Shown here: positions 1 through 8,562 of the stretch, piece by piece | Position numbering within the stretch: position 1 is the first letter of the stretch | How the letters are laid out: the number at the start of each line of letters is the position of its first letter | NCBI GenBank assembly: GCA_018715545.1 | Contig: DVLK01000056.1 | Span: 1-26,319 of the forward strand | Source of the DNA: Candidatus Caccovivens faecavium | Lineage (GTDB): Bacteria > Bacillota > Clostridia > Christensenellales > UBA1242 | Direction: 5' to 3' | DNA length: 26,319 nucleotides | Translations under genes and position numbers: made by a program | The notes under the pieces: generated by a model | Databases searched by the model: none | Seen by the model: only the letters and a program-made list of their open reading frames with translations | What the model was told of the DNA's origin: nothing

Positions 1-1044
1 TGCAATATCTCTTGGCAAGTGCATTGCTTCAAGAACATGAGATGGTAATAGTGATTTAGAAGTGCACGCAGAACCTGTTGAAACACAAATACCCGAAAGA
101 TCAAGAAGCATCAAAAGTGCCTCACCTTCAATTCCATAGAAAGAAATGTTGACTATGGCATTTGATTTTTGATAAGGATGACCATTTATTTGATAATATT
201 CCACTTTTTCAGCTAATTTTTCAAGGAAATAGTCACGAATTATCTTTAATTTTCTATTTGTGATAATATAGTTCTTTGTGGCAAGTTCGACAGCTTTGCC
301 TAGCCCCGCAATTCCTGGAACATTCTCAGTTCCTGAACGCTTACCCCTCTCCTGATTTCCGCCATATGACATAGGTTCAAATTTAATTCCAGACTTAACA
401 TAAAGCGCGCCTACGCCCTTTGGTCCATGAATTTTATGAGCTGATAAACTTAAAAGGTCTATCTCCATATCTTGAACATCAATTTTTACTTGCCCAATTG
501 CCTGCACTGCGTCTGTATGGAAGAAGATGCCATAATCATGAGCAATTTTAGCGATTGATTTGATGTTTTGTATAGTACCGACTTCATTATTAACTGACAT
601 TATTGAAATTAAAATGGTATCTTTTCTTATTGAGTGAAGAAGGTCAGGTAAGCTTACAAGTCCACTTTTATCAACAGGAAGATATGTCACCTCATATCCC
701 TCTTTTTCTAGTTGTTTGCATGCGTTTAAAACAGCATGATGCTCGATTTGGCTGGTTATAATATGCTTACCTTTCTCAGCGTACGCATGTGCAACTCCAA
801 GAATAGCTAAATTGTCGGCTTCTGTGCCACCGCTAGTAAAATAAATTTCGGTTGCTTTTTGCGCATTAATTCCTTCACGAATTCTGTCGCGTGCTTTATC
901 TACAATACTCATAGCAGTGCGACCAAAACTATGAATGGAGCCTGCATTGCCATATAACACATTAAAGCAAGGCATCATTTCGTTTAATACCTCTTGTGAT
1001 ACATAAGTTGTAGAAGCATTATCTAAATAAATTTTTCTATCCAT
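1..1044 (-). CDS. Cysteine desulfurase (NifS/IscS family), 3' end cut by window edge
   Basis: PLP-dependent enzyme that removes sulfur from cysteine, leaving alanine and an enzyme-bound persulfide used for Fe-S clusters and thiolated or sulfur-dependent tRNA modifications; cytosolic. I read 348 in-frame codons from the ATG at 1042-1044 to the window edge without a stop. The N-terminus MDRKIYLDNAST is typical of the family. The PLP lysine lies in SAHKIHGPKG, and the catalytic cysteine lies in the short active loop STGSACTSKS, followed by SHVLEAM. The family is usually about 380-400 residues, so roughly 35-50 are missing at the C-terminus. The start has an AGAGGA Shine-Dalgarno site just upstream. 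It lies 110 bp downstream of the thioredoxin gene in the same direction. The sequence alone does not separate a general IscS/NifS role from a dedicated one, so no symbol is given. Confidence 0.93.
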   Translation of the reverse strand, partial: MDRKIYLDNASTTYVSQEVLNEMMPCFNVLYGNAGSIHSFGRTAMSIVDKARDRIREGINAQKATEIYFTSGGTEADNLAILGVAHAYAEKGKHIITSQIEHHAVLNACKQLEKEGYEVTYLPVDKSGLVSLPDLLHSIRKDTILISIMSVNNEVGTIQNIKSIAKIAHDYGIFFHTDAVQAIGQVKIDVQDMEIDLLSLSAHKIHGPKGVGALYVKSGIKFEPMSYGGNQERGKRSGTENVPGIAGLGKAVELATKNYIITNRKLKIIRDYFLEKLAEKVEYYQINGHPYQKSNAIVNISFYGIEGEALLMLLDLSGICVSTGSACTSKSLLPSHVLEAMHLPRDIA

Positions 1045-1154
1045 TTTATCCTCTTTTAAGCTGTCTTTCTAGTTAAATTTTATCACGCTTTAAGCGAAAA
1101 GTCAATACCAATCATAAAATCTATGACATTTATTTATATTTATTTCAAAAATCC

Positions 1155-1463
1155 TTACATTAAGCTTTGAATTTTAGAAACAAGCATATCTTTGCTTACT
1201 AGTCCTACTTGTTTTCCGACCATTTCGCCATTTTTAAAGAAAAATACGCATGGAATGCTCATGACGCCAAATTCTCTTGCTAAATTTTCCTCGTCATCTA
1301 CATTAACCTTATATATTTCAACTTTATCGCCTAATTCATCTTTGACCTCATCCAAAATTGGTGATAGCATACGGCATGGTCCGCACCAATTGGCAAAAAA
1401 GTCAACAACGACAAAGCCCTTACCAGTTTTTTCTTTAAAGTTTTTTTCGTTTATTAGTTCCAT
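1155..1463 (-). CDS. trxA: Thioredoxin
   Basis: Small dithiol-disulfide oxidoreductase of 102 residues, the normal length for a bacterial thioredoxin. The active site WCGPC is complete, with redox cysteines C27 and C30 after the usual DFFANW strand. The cis-proline is P71 in SIPCV; the next residue is cysteine (C72), whereas most thioredoxins have threonine there. A GGGGAGGA Shine-Dalgarno site precedes the ATG. The gene lies between tcdA (145 bp upstream) and a cysteine desulfurase (110 bp downstream), so it could reduce persulfide or disulfide intermediates of the desulfurase, but that is inference; general cytosolic thiol reduction is the safe role. Confidence 0.93.
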   Translation of the reverse strand: MELINEKNFKEKTGKGFVVVDFFANWCGPCRMLSPILDEVKDELGDKVEIYKVNVDDEENLAREFGVMSIPCVFFFKNGEMVGKQVGLVSKDMLVSKIQSLM

Positions 1464-1608
1464 ACAATCCTCCCCTTAAATATATATGTTTAGTTCTAAT
1501 TACCATCGTCAACTATAATGAGTGCATTTAATTGTTTATAAATTTATTATTAAAACTATATAGCATATTGATACTTTTGATAGCAAAACTAGATTCATTA
1601 TAAATGAG

Positions 1609-2274
1609 CTATTTTATAATTTCATTTACAACATACGCGCAAAGCATAGAACCGCACATTGCTGGATAATATGCAATACTACCGACAGGCATTTTTTTAT
1701 CTGCCTCGCTACTGCATGCAACAACATCAAGTTTTTTTACACCACGCTCTCTCAAAAGTTTACGCATCACTTTTGCAAGTCCATCATTTGAAGTTTTATA
1801 GATATCCAAAACCTTAAAATTAGGTAAGTCAAATCTATTTCCCGCGCCCATAGCGGAGATTATAGGTATTTCATTTTTATAACAATAGTCACATAATTCC
1901 ACTTTATCTTTAACGCTGTCGATTGCATCGACCACAAAGGTGTCTTTTGAAATAAGTTTACTAATGTTATCACTTGTTAATTTTGCATTAATCGCCTCTA
2001 TTTTGCAATTAGGATTGATATCTAAAATCATATCGCGAATTACATCTGTTTTATACTTTCCAACTGTTTTGGTGTTTGCAACCACCTGCCTATTGATGTT
2101 TGTTTCATCAACTTTATCAAAATCCACAAGCCTCAGTTTTTCAACGCCACATCTAGCAAGCATGATAGCAGTTGTTCCGCCAACACCGCCAAGACCTATA
2201 ACAGTCACAAAACTTTTTTTTAACTTTTCAAGCTTTTCTTTCCCTAATAATAGTTCGGTTCTATCAGTCCACAT
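1609..2274 (-). CDS. tcdA: tRNA threonylcarbamoyladenosine dehydratase (TcdA/CsdL, E1-like ThiF fold)
   Basis: ATP-dependent enzyme that cyclises t6A at position 37 of ANN-decoding tRNAs to ct6A. The N-terminal Rossmann nucleotide loop is VIGLGGVGG, followed by the DFDKVDETNINRQ segment that carries the ATP-contacting Asp and Arg of E1-like enzymes. AIDSVKDK and SAMGAGNRFD then match the TcdA subfamily, as does the IYKTS...LAKVMRKLLRERGVKKL stretch (shown in pieces), which separates it from ThiF, MoeB and HesA. At about 221 residues it is shorter than E. coli TcdA (268); the missing part is mostly C-terminal. Two ATGs are adjacent (2275-2277 and 2272-2274). I chose the second because AGAGGA sits too close to the first. 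The Shine-Dalgarno site starts right after the hslU stop, so translation is probably coupled to hslU. Confidence 0.88.
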   Translation of the reverse strand: MWTDRTELLLGKEKLEKLKKSFVTVIGLGGVGGTTAIMLARCGVEKLRLVDFDKVDETNINRQVVANTKTVGKYKTDVIRDMILDINPNCKIEAINAKLTSDNISKLISKDTFVVDAIDSVKDKVELCDYCYKNEIPIISAMGAGNRFDLPNFKVLDIYKTSNDGLAKVMRKLLRERGVKKLDVVACSSEADKKMPVGSIAYYPAMCGSMLCAYVVNEIIK

Positions 2275-2283
2275 CATTTCCTC

Positions 2284-3579
2284 TTATAGCACATATTTTT
2301 TAAGGTCAAATTTTTGATTTTTGTCCTTAAATGTCTTTTGAACATACTCACGGTCAATAACAACCTTTGTCATTGGATGTTCCCCTGTCGCATTAAAGGA
2401 TATGTCTTCAAGTAGCGCTTCCATAATTGTGTGAAGTCTACGCGCGCCTAAATCTTCGCTTGTTTCATTTTCATGAGCGGCAAGTGTTGCTATCTCATCA
2501 AGCGCATCGTCTTTAAATTCAAGCTCTATGTTATCAACTTTTAAAAGATTTGCATATTGCAAGGTCACAGCATTCTTTGGTGCAGTTAGAATTTTCTTGA
2601 AATCTTTTTGTGTTAAACTTTCAAGTTCCACTCTAATTGGAAATCTACCTTGAAGTTCTGGTATCATATCTTCCATTTTGGCAACATGGAATGCTCCTGC
2701 TGCTATAAATAGAATAAAATCTGTTTTTACATTGCCGTATTTAGTCGGCACAGTGCTACCTTCAACAATTGGAAGAATATCTCTTTGTACGCCCTCTCTT
2801 GAAACATCAGCGCTATTTGTTGCCTGACTTTTGCCAATAATTTTATCAATTTCGTCTATGAAAATAATGCCTTGCTCTTCTGCAAGAGAAATTGCCTCTT
2901 CATTGACATTGTCCATGTCAATCACCTTTTCAGTTTCCTCTTGTAAGAGTAAATCACGCGCATGACGAACGCTCATCTTCTTTTTCTTGTGCTTTGGTGG
3001 TTGAAGCCCGTCAAACATTGAGCCTAAATTGATTTCATTTCCGCCGAAAGCCATTATTGGTTTTGGATTTTCTAAAACACTGACTTCAACAATTTCATCC
3101 TCACATTTTCCAGAATGGAGTTCGTTTTCAAGGTCTTCGCGTTTCACTTCAACAGTGGTCACCCGTCTATTTTGATATATGGCATCAATAAGCTTATTTT
3201 CCACAATAGGCATAACCTTATTCTCAACCTCTTTTTTCTTCTGGTCTTTAACCATACGAACGGCAACTTCCACTAAATCTCTGACCATGCTTTCAACATC
3301 TCTGCCGACATAGCCAACCTCAGTATATTTTGTTGCTTCAACTTTAACAAACGGAGCGCCAACAAGCTTTGCAAGACGCCTTGCAATTTCTGTTTTACCA
3401 ACACCTGTTGGCCCGCGCATAACGATATTTTTTGGAGTGATTTCATCCCTAATTTCAGCTGGCAAATGACTTCGGCGATATCTATTTCTAAGTGCTACTG
3501 CAACCGCGCGCTTAGCTTTGCTTTGTCCTACAATGTATTTGTCAAGTTCATTGACAATCTGTTTTGGTGTGTAATTCAT
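2284..3579 (-). CDS. hslU: HslU (ClpY), ATPase subunit of the HslUV protease
   Basis: AAA+ unfoldase that feeds substrates into the HslV peptidase. It has 431 residues, close to the usual 440-470. The start MNYTPKQIVNELDKYIVGQ is classic. Walker A is GPTGVGKTE (56-64), the pore loop is GYVGRD (89-94) and Walker B is IIFIDEID (238-245). The variable I-domain lies between, including a lysine-rich stretch near 196-201. The C-terminus FDLKKYVL corresponds to the tail that docks into HslV. A GGGGAG Shine-Dalgarno site precedes the ATG. It follows hslV after 63 bp, a gap that holds an A/T-only hairpin. In many Firmicutes codY comes next; here tcdA follows after 6-9 bp. Confidence 0.97.
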   Translation of the reverse strand: MNYTPKQIVNELDKYIVGQSKAKRAVAVALRNRYRRSHLPAEIRDEITPKNIVMRGPTGVGKTEIARRLAKLVGAPFVKVEATKYTEVGYVGRDVESMVRDLVEVAVRMVKDQKKKEVENKVMPIVENKLIDAIYQNRRVTTVEVKREDLENELHSGKCEDEIVEVSVLENPKPIMAFGGNEINLGSMFDGLQPPKHKKKKMSVRHARDLLLQEETEKVIDMDNVNEEAISLAEEQGIIFIDEIDKIIGKSQATNSADVSREGVQRDILPIVEGSTVPTKYGNVKTDFILFIAAGAFHVAKMEDMIPELQGRFPIRVELESLTQKDFKKILTAPKNAVTLQYANLLKVDNIELEFKDDALDEIATLAAHENETSEDLGARRLHTIMEALLEDISFNATGEHPMTKVVIDREYVQKTFKDKNQKFDLKKYVL

Positions 3580-3642
3580 ATCTTTCTCCCCTTTTTCTAA
3601 TATTTAGCAATCATGTTTTATTATTTAATAAAATAATGGTTA

Positions 3643-4182
3643 TTAAAGCTCTTCCACAATGATATTGTCATTTGTGAATACGCAAATTTCGCTTGCAATT
3701 TTAAGAGCTTTTAATGCAATTTCCTTTGCAGAAAAATCAGTATTTTGCATGAGCGCTTTCCCAGCAGCAAGTGCGTAATTTCCACCTGAACCAATAGCGC
3801 AAACATCGTCTTGTGGTTCAATCACATTCCCTGTTCCGTCCAAAATTAAAATTTGGTCATGATCTGCGACAATCATGAGTGCTTCTAACTGCTTCATAAT
3901 TTTGTTTGTTCTCCAAAGCTGAGCAAGCTCAACAGCGCTACGCATTAAATTGCCGGCAAATTTGTTTAACATTTCTTCAAAACGCTCACTGAGAGCAAAA
4001 GCATCGGCAACAGAACCTGCAAAGCCGATGACAACCTGATTATTAAAAATTCTTCTAACTTTGCGCGCATTATTTTTAAATATGATGCTGTTTTGCATGG
4101 TGACCTGTCCGTCGCCTGCAACTGCGATTTTGCCATTTCTCTTAACGGCGCAAATGGTTGTTCCTCTGAAAATACTTTCCAT
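3643..4182 (-). CDS. hslV: HslV (ClpQ), peptidase subunit of the HslUV protease
   Basis: Proteasome-beta-like N-terminal threonine peptidase, 179 residues. The catalytic Thr is in FRGTTICAVKRNGK, followed by the family signature AGDGQVTM, with IGFAGSVADAFAL and AIGSGGNYALAAG further on. The reading frame is open upstream to 4236, but I chose the ATG at 4180-4182. It has an AAGGAG Shine-Dalgarno site about 7 bases upstream and gives a short propeptide (MESIFRG) before the catalytic Thr, as is normal for the family; the longer form would add 18 unsupported residues. The first 41 bp overlap the end of the upstream TrmFO-like gene, so its Shine-Dalgarno site lies inside that coding region and expression is probably coupled. 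Confidence 0.96.
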   Translation of the reverse strand: MESIFRGTTICAVKRNGKIAVAGDGQVTMQNSIIFKNNARKVRRIFNNQVVIGFAGSVADAFALSERFEEMLNKFAGNLMRSAVELAQLWRTNKIMKQLEALMIVADHDQILILDGTGNVIEPQDDVCAIGSGGNYALAAGKALMQNTDFSAKEIALKALKIASEICVFTNDNIIVEEL

Positions 4183-5335
4183 AATAGTTCTCCTTAAATT
4201 CTGTGATAGCCTCGCTTTTAAATAAAAGACTATCATTCTTTTTTATTATATCATAGTTCAAACTTAAAAGCATATGATTTAACACACTTTTTTGTAATAA
4301 TTTTTCGATTATGAGCTTTGTGCAGGAATTTTCTGGGTATTCTTGTAAGTTTCGTCCCTCTGCTTCATTCATTAGGTTAAAGGCAAGATAGTTTGCCACA
4401 AGCAAATTTTCATGCACTCCTCCTATTCCTAAGAAACTACCGCCAACAAAGAGATTATGATAATTTTTAACCTGCAAATATTTATTTAAACAGGCACTTG
4501 AATGTAAATAGGTGCGTTTATAAATCTTGCCAAATTCGGAAATGTTTGCCCCTTTAAATGCACTTATGCCTCCTATAAGCTTTGCCTGTTCATTGTCACT
4601 TAGCGCGGAATAAAAGTCAAGTAGTATATAGTCGCCATCCTGCTTTCTCAATCTGATAGAAGCATAAGGCTTAGAACCTTGATTAAAGATTGGTCTTAAA
4701 AATGTACGCAGGGAATTATTCTCCGCTCGCTTTTCTATGCTTATTTCATTTAAAAGCTTTGAGCCATCATATACGCTTCGATATCTTTTTAAATTATCAC
4801 ATAGAAGCATGTATTCATCTTCACTTAAATTTACATGATAAAAATCATCATGGTCATGATGAAGATTTTTAATGTCAATGTAAGACAATTTTAATGGTGC
4901 AGGATGGAAATATTCCACTTTATTTTCACCGATATATTTCGAGAGATTGTCAATTAATAGTTTTGTAGTGTTATTCCCTGTCGTAATTAGAGAAAGCTCA
5001 CTTAAATTGAGTTCATTTATCTCCGCATCAATAAAAGAAACATTTGGAAAGCTTTTGAGCGAATTTTCCATAATTTTTACAAAATCGTGGTCAATATTTT
5101 CTAAATTTACACCTAAACGCTTTGCTGTTAGGTATGTCGGGCTATTCCATGCAGAAAGCTCTTCTTGCATTTCTTTTTTAAAAGGTAATGACTTTTCCAT
5201 TTGACACATCAAAGGCTGTTCGTGGTTAAAAATATGCACGACAAAGCCATTCCTCGCAAGAATATAAGCAATCTCTATTCCTACAAGTCCCCCGCCGATT
5301 ATTTTTATATACTTTCGCTTAACCTCGCCTGTCAA
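4142..5335 (-). CDS. Divergent TrmFO-like FAD protein, catalytic cysteine apparently lost
   Basis: TrmFO is the folate- and FAD-dependent enzyme that makes m5U54 in the T-loop of tRNAs. This 397-residue protein sits where trmFO normally sits (topA-trmFO-hslV) and resembles it along most of its length: the FAD loop IIGGGLVGIE (12-21), KKEMQEEL (53-60), SKPYASIRLR (221-230), YKRTYLHSS (272-280), and NLFVGGSFLGIGG (294-306) in place of the usual LFFAGQMTGVEG. It is strongly diverged. The FEGC segment with the second catalytic Cys reads YDGS (189-192), the VCSNSLR block is shortened around C44, and the PAGGALAVDR block is not recognisable. A His/Asp-rich patch (HHDHDDFYH, 159-167) takes the place of a conserved Cys region. 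The start is TTG (5333-5335), overlapping the topA TGA as TTGA, with GAGGA 9 bases upstream. It is homologous to TrmFO, but I would not assert methyltransferase activity. Confidence 0.75.
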   Translation of the reverse strand: MTGEVKRKYIKIIGGGLVGIEIAYILARNGFVVHIFNHEQPLMCQMEKSLPFKKEMQEELSAWNSPTYLTAKRLGVNLENIDHDFVKIMENSLKSFPNVSFIDAEINELNLSELSLITTGNNTTKLLIDNLSKYIGENKVEYFHPAPLKLSYIDIKNLHHDHDDFYHVNLSEDEYMLLCDNLKRYRSVYDGSKLLNEISIEKRAENNSLRTFLRPIFNQGSKPYASIRLRKQDGDYILLDFYSALSDNEQAKLIGGISAFKGANISEFGKIYKRTYLHSSACLNKYLQVKNYHNLFVGGSFLGIGGVHENLLVANYLAFNLMNEAEGRNLQEYPENSCTKLIIEKLLQKSVLNHMLLSLNYDIIKKNDSLLFKSEAITEFKENYYGKYFQRNNHLRR

Positions 5336-7413
5336 GCTTCGTTATCCTCTTTTGGCTTTACATAACTACACTTAGAGCATTTGACTATTTTGCCTTTCTT
5401 TATAAGGTAATTTCCACATTCTGGGCATTTTTCGCCTGTTGGAATATCCCAGCTCATAAAGTTGCAACCCTCTCTATCTTCGCAAGCATAGAAAGTCTTA
5501 CCCCTCTTTGTTTTAAGCGCATAAACTTTTTTCCCGCAATTAGGGCAAATTCCAACACTCTTTTTCTCTTCTTTTTCGTTATAAGGCATGATATTGCGAC
5601 ACTTAGGGAAATTTGAACACCCTAAAAATTTACCAAACCTTCCCTCACGAAGAAGCATCTTGTGTCCGCATTTATCACAAATTATGTCTGTTTCAATCGG
5701 TTCTGCTTTCATGGTTACAGAGGAAGCATCTGCCTTTTCAAGTAATCCCTTAAAGCCATTCCAAAAGCTAGATACAACATCGTGCCAATCATCTTTATTT
5801 TCGGCAATGTCATCAAGTCTGTTTTCCATGTGAGCCGTAAATTTAACATTGATAACACCACTGAAAAACTTTTCAAGATATTCAGTGATTTTCCTGCCAA
5901 GCTCTGTTGGGACAAGATATTTACCCTCCTTTTCACAATAACTTCTGGCAGTTAAAATTGTGATAGTAGCAGCATAAGTTGCAGGACGACCAATACCTTT
6001 CTCTTCCATTGCCTTTACAAGGCTAGCTTCTGTATATCTAACAGGAGGCTTTGTAAACTTTTGCTCTTCTTTAATGTCAGTTACTACAAGCTTTTCTCCC
6101 TCGGTTAAGGCTGGAAGCTTACTAATCTCTTGCTTTTTATCCTTATCTTCGTCCACAAATTCCTTGTAAACGGCAGTGTAGCCAGCAAATTCCAAAGTTC
6201 TTCCACTTGCTTTGAAATTATACCCGCCCGCATCAATACTCACCGCGACATTGCTGTATTCCGCCTCAATCATTTGGCTTGCTAAAAAGCGTTCGTAGAT
6301 GAGTTTATATAACCTATAATTGTCCTTTGTTAAACTATCTTGTACCATTTCTGGCGTGATTTGCATCGAAATAGGACGAATAGCCTCGTGAGCATCTTGT
6401 GCATTTTTCTTAGTTACATAGATATTTGGCTTTTCTGGTAAATAATTTTTGCCATATTTATTCGCAATAAAATCTCGACAAGCTTTTTGCGCTTCCTCTG
6501 AAACACGGGTTGAGTCAGTTCTTATATATGTGATAAGCGCAATTTTACCCTCGCCTTTAACTTCAACTCCTTCGTATAATTCCTGCGCGGAGGCTGTTGT
6601 CTTTTTTAAACTCATTCCAAGCTTGTTTAGTGCATCTTGTTGCATAGTACTTGTGGTAAATGGCGCAGGAGCGTGTGACTTTGTTTTGCTCTTTTTGATG
6701 CTTTCAACAATAAAATCGCTGTTTTTGATAACTTTAAGAGCCTCATCGACCATATCTTTGTTTTCAAGTTTGATTTTTTTATTTTTGTATGATTGTAATG
6801 TCGATTTAAACGCTATTTTTGACTTTTCGTGAAAAGCGGTAACCGTCCAATACTCTTCTGGCTTAAAGTTTTCAATTTCCTTTTCTCTGTCAACAACAAG
6901 TTTAAGAGCCACCGATTGCACCCTTCCTGCTGAAAGTTTTGGTGCCACCTTTTTAGAGATGATAGGTGAAAGTTTATAACCCACAATCCTATCCATAACA
7001 CGGCGCGCTTGTTGAGCGTTAACCAAGTTTAAATCAATTTCCCTTGGACTTTTTAGAGCCTTTTGAACGGCATTTTTTGAAATTTCATTATACTGTATTC
7101 GACACTTTTTGTTTGTGTCTAAGTTTAAAACATTTGCAATATGCCATGCAATAGCCTCCCCTTCGCGATCGGGGTCGGTTGCAAGAAGCACTTCTTCCGC
7201 CTTATCAGCTTTATGTTTAAGCTCGCTTATAAGCTCCTTTTTATCTGGCTTATTTTCATAATGAGGTTCAAAATTATTGTTAATATCTATGGCAAAACTT
7301 TTGACAGGTAAATCCCTGATATGTCCTTTTGTAGCGAACACCTCATAACCTTGACCAAGATATTTTTTTAATGTTTCCCTTTTTGCTGGCGCTTCAATAA
7401 CAACAAGTTTCAA
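5332..7413 (-). CDS. topA: DNA topoisomerase I (type IA)
   Basis: Relaxes negatively supercoiled DNA through a transient 5'-phosphotyrosyl break. It has 693 residues, a typical Firmicute length. The TOPRIM domain starts LVVIEAPAK (catalytic E7; most homologues have ESPAK) and carries the acidic triad DPDREGE (D80, D82, E84). The active-site tyrosine is Y296 in TYIRTDSTR. SAGRVQSVAL (161-170) and EKGIGRPATYA (471-481) are conserved. The C-terminus has three four-cysteine zinc ribbons: C579/C582/C599/C605, C623/C626/C644/C650 and C663/C666/C679/C682. The start codon is TTG (7411-7413), chosen because AAGGAG lies 7 bases upstream and the reading begins with the conserved KLVVIE. It lies 14 bp after dprA, and its stop overlaps the start of the TrmFO-like gene. 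Confidence 0.97.
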   Translation of the reverse strand: MKLVVIEAPAKRETLKKYLGQGYEVFATKGHIRDLPVKSFAIDINNNFEPHYENKPDKKELISELKHKADKAEEVLLATDPDREGEAIAWHIANVLNLDTNKKCRIQYNEISKNAVQKALKSPREIDLNLVNAQQARRVMDRIVGYKLSPIISKKVAPKLSAGRVQSVALKLVVDREKEIENFKPEEYWTVTAFHEKSKIAFKSTLQSYKNKKIKLENKDMVDEALKVIKNSDFIVESIKKSKTKSHAPAPFTTSTMQQDALNKLGMSLKKTTASAQELYEGVEVKGEGKIALITYIRTDSTRVSEEAQKACRDFIANKYGKNYLPEKPNIYVTKKNAQDAHEAIRPISMQITPEMVQDSLTKDNYRLYKLIYERFLASQMIEAEYSNVAVSIDAGGYNFKASGRTLEFAGYTAVYKEFVDEDKDKKQEISKLPALTEGEKLVVTDIKEEQKFTKPPVRYTEASLVKAMEEKGIGRPATYAATITILTARSYCEKEGKYLVPTELGRKITEYLEKFFSGVINVKFTAHMENRLDDIAENKDDWHDVVSSFWNGFKGLLEKADASSVTMKAEPIETDIICDKCGHKMLLREGRFGKFLGCSNFPKCRNIMPYNEKEEKKSVGICPNCGKKVYALKTKRGKTFYACEDREGCNFMSWDIPTGEKCPECGNYLIKKGKIVKCSKCSYVKPKEDNEA

Positions 7414-7427
7414 ATGAATTCTCCTTT

Positions 7428-8501
7428 TTAACTTAACATATATGTTTTAGCTGGCATTCTTTTTATTAAACCACGAATTTCAAGCGTTGTCAAACAACTA
7501 TTTAAAATATTTGTTGGAAGTTGAGAATTTTTTGCAAGTTCATCAAAGTCTTGTTCCCCGTTTTTTAATAGTTTTAAGATGATTTCTTCATCCATGCTAA
7601 CTTCCACCGCTCTCTTTGCCAGCTTAGGACTGTCCATATTATATCTTATTAAAATATCTTCTGGTTCAAGCACACATTCCGCTTGTGCCGACCTAATGAG
7701 AGAATTTGGAAGCTCGCTTTTTAAAGAATTAATGTTTCCAGGCACAGCAAACACATCTCGCCCATAATCAAGAGCATATTCTTTCGTATGTATAGTTCCG
7801 CTCTTTTTACCCGCTTCCGTAATTAATGTGCCAAGTGACAACCCTGCAATTATGCGATTACGAACGGGAAAAGTGTATTTAGTTGGCTTAGCAAACGGTG
7901 GATACTCACTGATAAGTAGCCCTTTTTCTGCAATTTCGTTTGCAAGATTGGTGTTAGCCTCAGGATAAATGTGATTTAATCCGCCTCCTAGAACGGCAAT
8001 AGTCTTTCCGTTTACTTCAAGTGCCTTTCTATGAGAAATAGCGTCAACTCCGTAGGCAAGCCCACTCACAACAGTAAGCCCTGCACTTGCAAGCACACCT
8101 GCAAATTTCTCGGTCACATACCTTCCATAATTTGATGGCATACGCGTTCCAACAATGGAGATAGCATCTGTGTTTAATAGTGAAATATCTCCCTTGTAAT
8201 AAAAAAGCATAGGAGCGTCATCCAGATATCTAAGCTTTTCTGGATATTCCGCGTCCATAATTGTAATTACTTTAATGTTGTCCTTTTCAAGATTAGCTAA
8301 ATATGACCTAAAAAGCCTATCGTCGCTTTTCTTTGCAAGATTTGCATATTCATTTGTAGATAAAAGCTTGTCAATCTCTTTATTATCTACAATTTTTTTT
8401 ATTTCCGTAACTTCTTCTCGTTCTATAATATCCATAATCTTTGCTAACTTTTTATTAGGTATTTCGACTAAGGATAAAAAGGTTAAAATGTTTTTGTTCA
8501 T
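7428..8501 (-). CDS. dprA: DNA processing protein DprA (Smf)
   Basis: Loads RecA onto incoming single-stranded DNA during natural transformation; cytosolic. It has 357 residues. The Rossmann-like DprA domain shows SIVGTR (115-120), SGLAYGVDAISH (146-157), IAVLGGGLNHIYP (168-180), LISEYPP (196-202), FPVRNRIIAGLS (211-222), GTLITEA (224-230) and FAVPGNI (251-257). A C-terminal winged-helix domain covers about 305-357, and the N-terminal 70 residues are a helical SAM-like extension. An AAGGA site is 4-5 bases before the ATG. It lies between comM/yifB (61 bp upstream) and topA (14 bp downstream), the usual Firmicute arrangement. The function could be transformation or simply recombination; no comE or comG genes are in view. 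Confidence 0.96.
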   Translation of the reverse strand: MNKNILTFLSLVEIPNKKLAKIMDIIEREEVTEIKKIVDNKEIDKLLSTNEYANLAKKSDDRLFRSYLANLEKDNIKVITIMDAEYPEKLRYLDDAPMLFYYKGDISLLNTDAISIVGTRMPSNYGRYVTEKFAGVLASAGLTVVSGLAYGVDAISHRKALEVNGKTIAVLGGGLNHIYPEANTNLANEIAEKGLLISEYPPFAKPTKYTFPVRNRIIAGLSLGTLITEAGKKSGTIHTKEYALDYGRDVFAVPGNINSLKSELPNSLIRSAQAECVLEPEDILIRYNMDSPKLAKRAVEVSMDEEIILKLLKNGEQDFDELAKNSQLPTNILNSCLTTLEIRGLIKRMPAKTYMLS

Positions 8502-8562
8502 AGCTTCCTTTTAAAGATAGCGATTTTTTATTCACATTGTCAAGCGTTTTAATAAAATTTAT

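Noticed and set aside
1480..1608. Terminator and promoter between tcdA and trx
   Set aside because: Only a weak A/T hairpin (TCATT...AATGA) without a T tract. A TTGACG box (minus strand, 1507-1512) has no convincing -10 at the right distance.
4183..4236. Longer HslV reading starting at 4236 (18 extra residues)
   Set aside because: No Shine-Dalgarno site there. The ATG at 4180-4182 has AAGGAG and gives the normal short propeptide before the catalytic Thr.
5588..5833. Plus-strand open frame inside topA, as one example of many opposite-strand frames inside ileS, topA, comM and others
   Set aside because: No ribosome binding site or protein-like pattern; each lies across a well-supported gene and is a shadow of its codon use.
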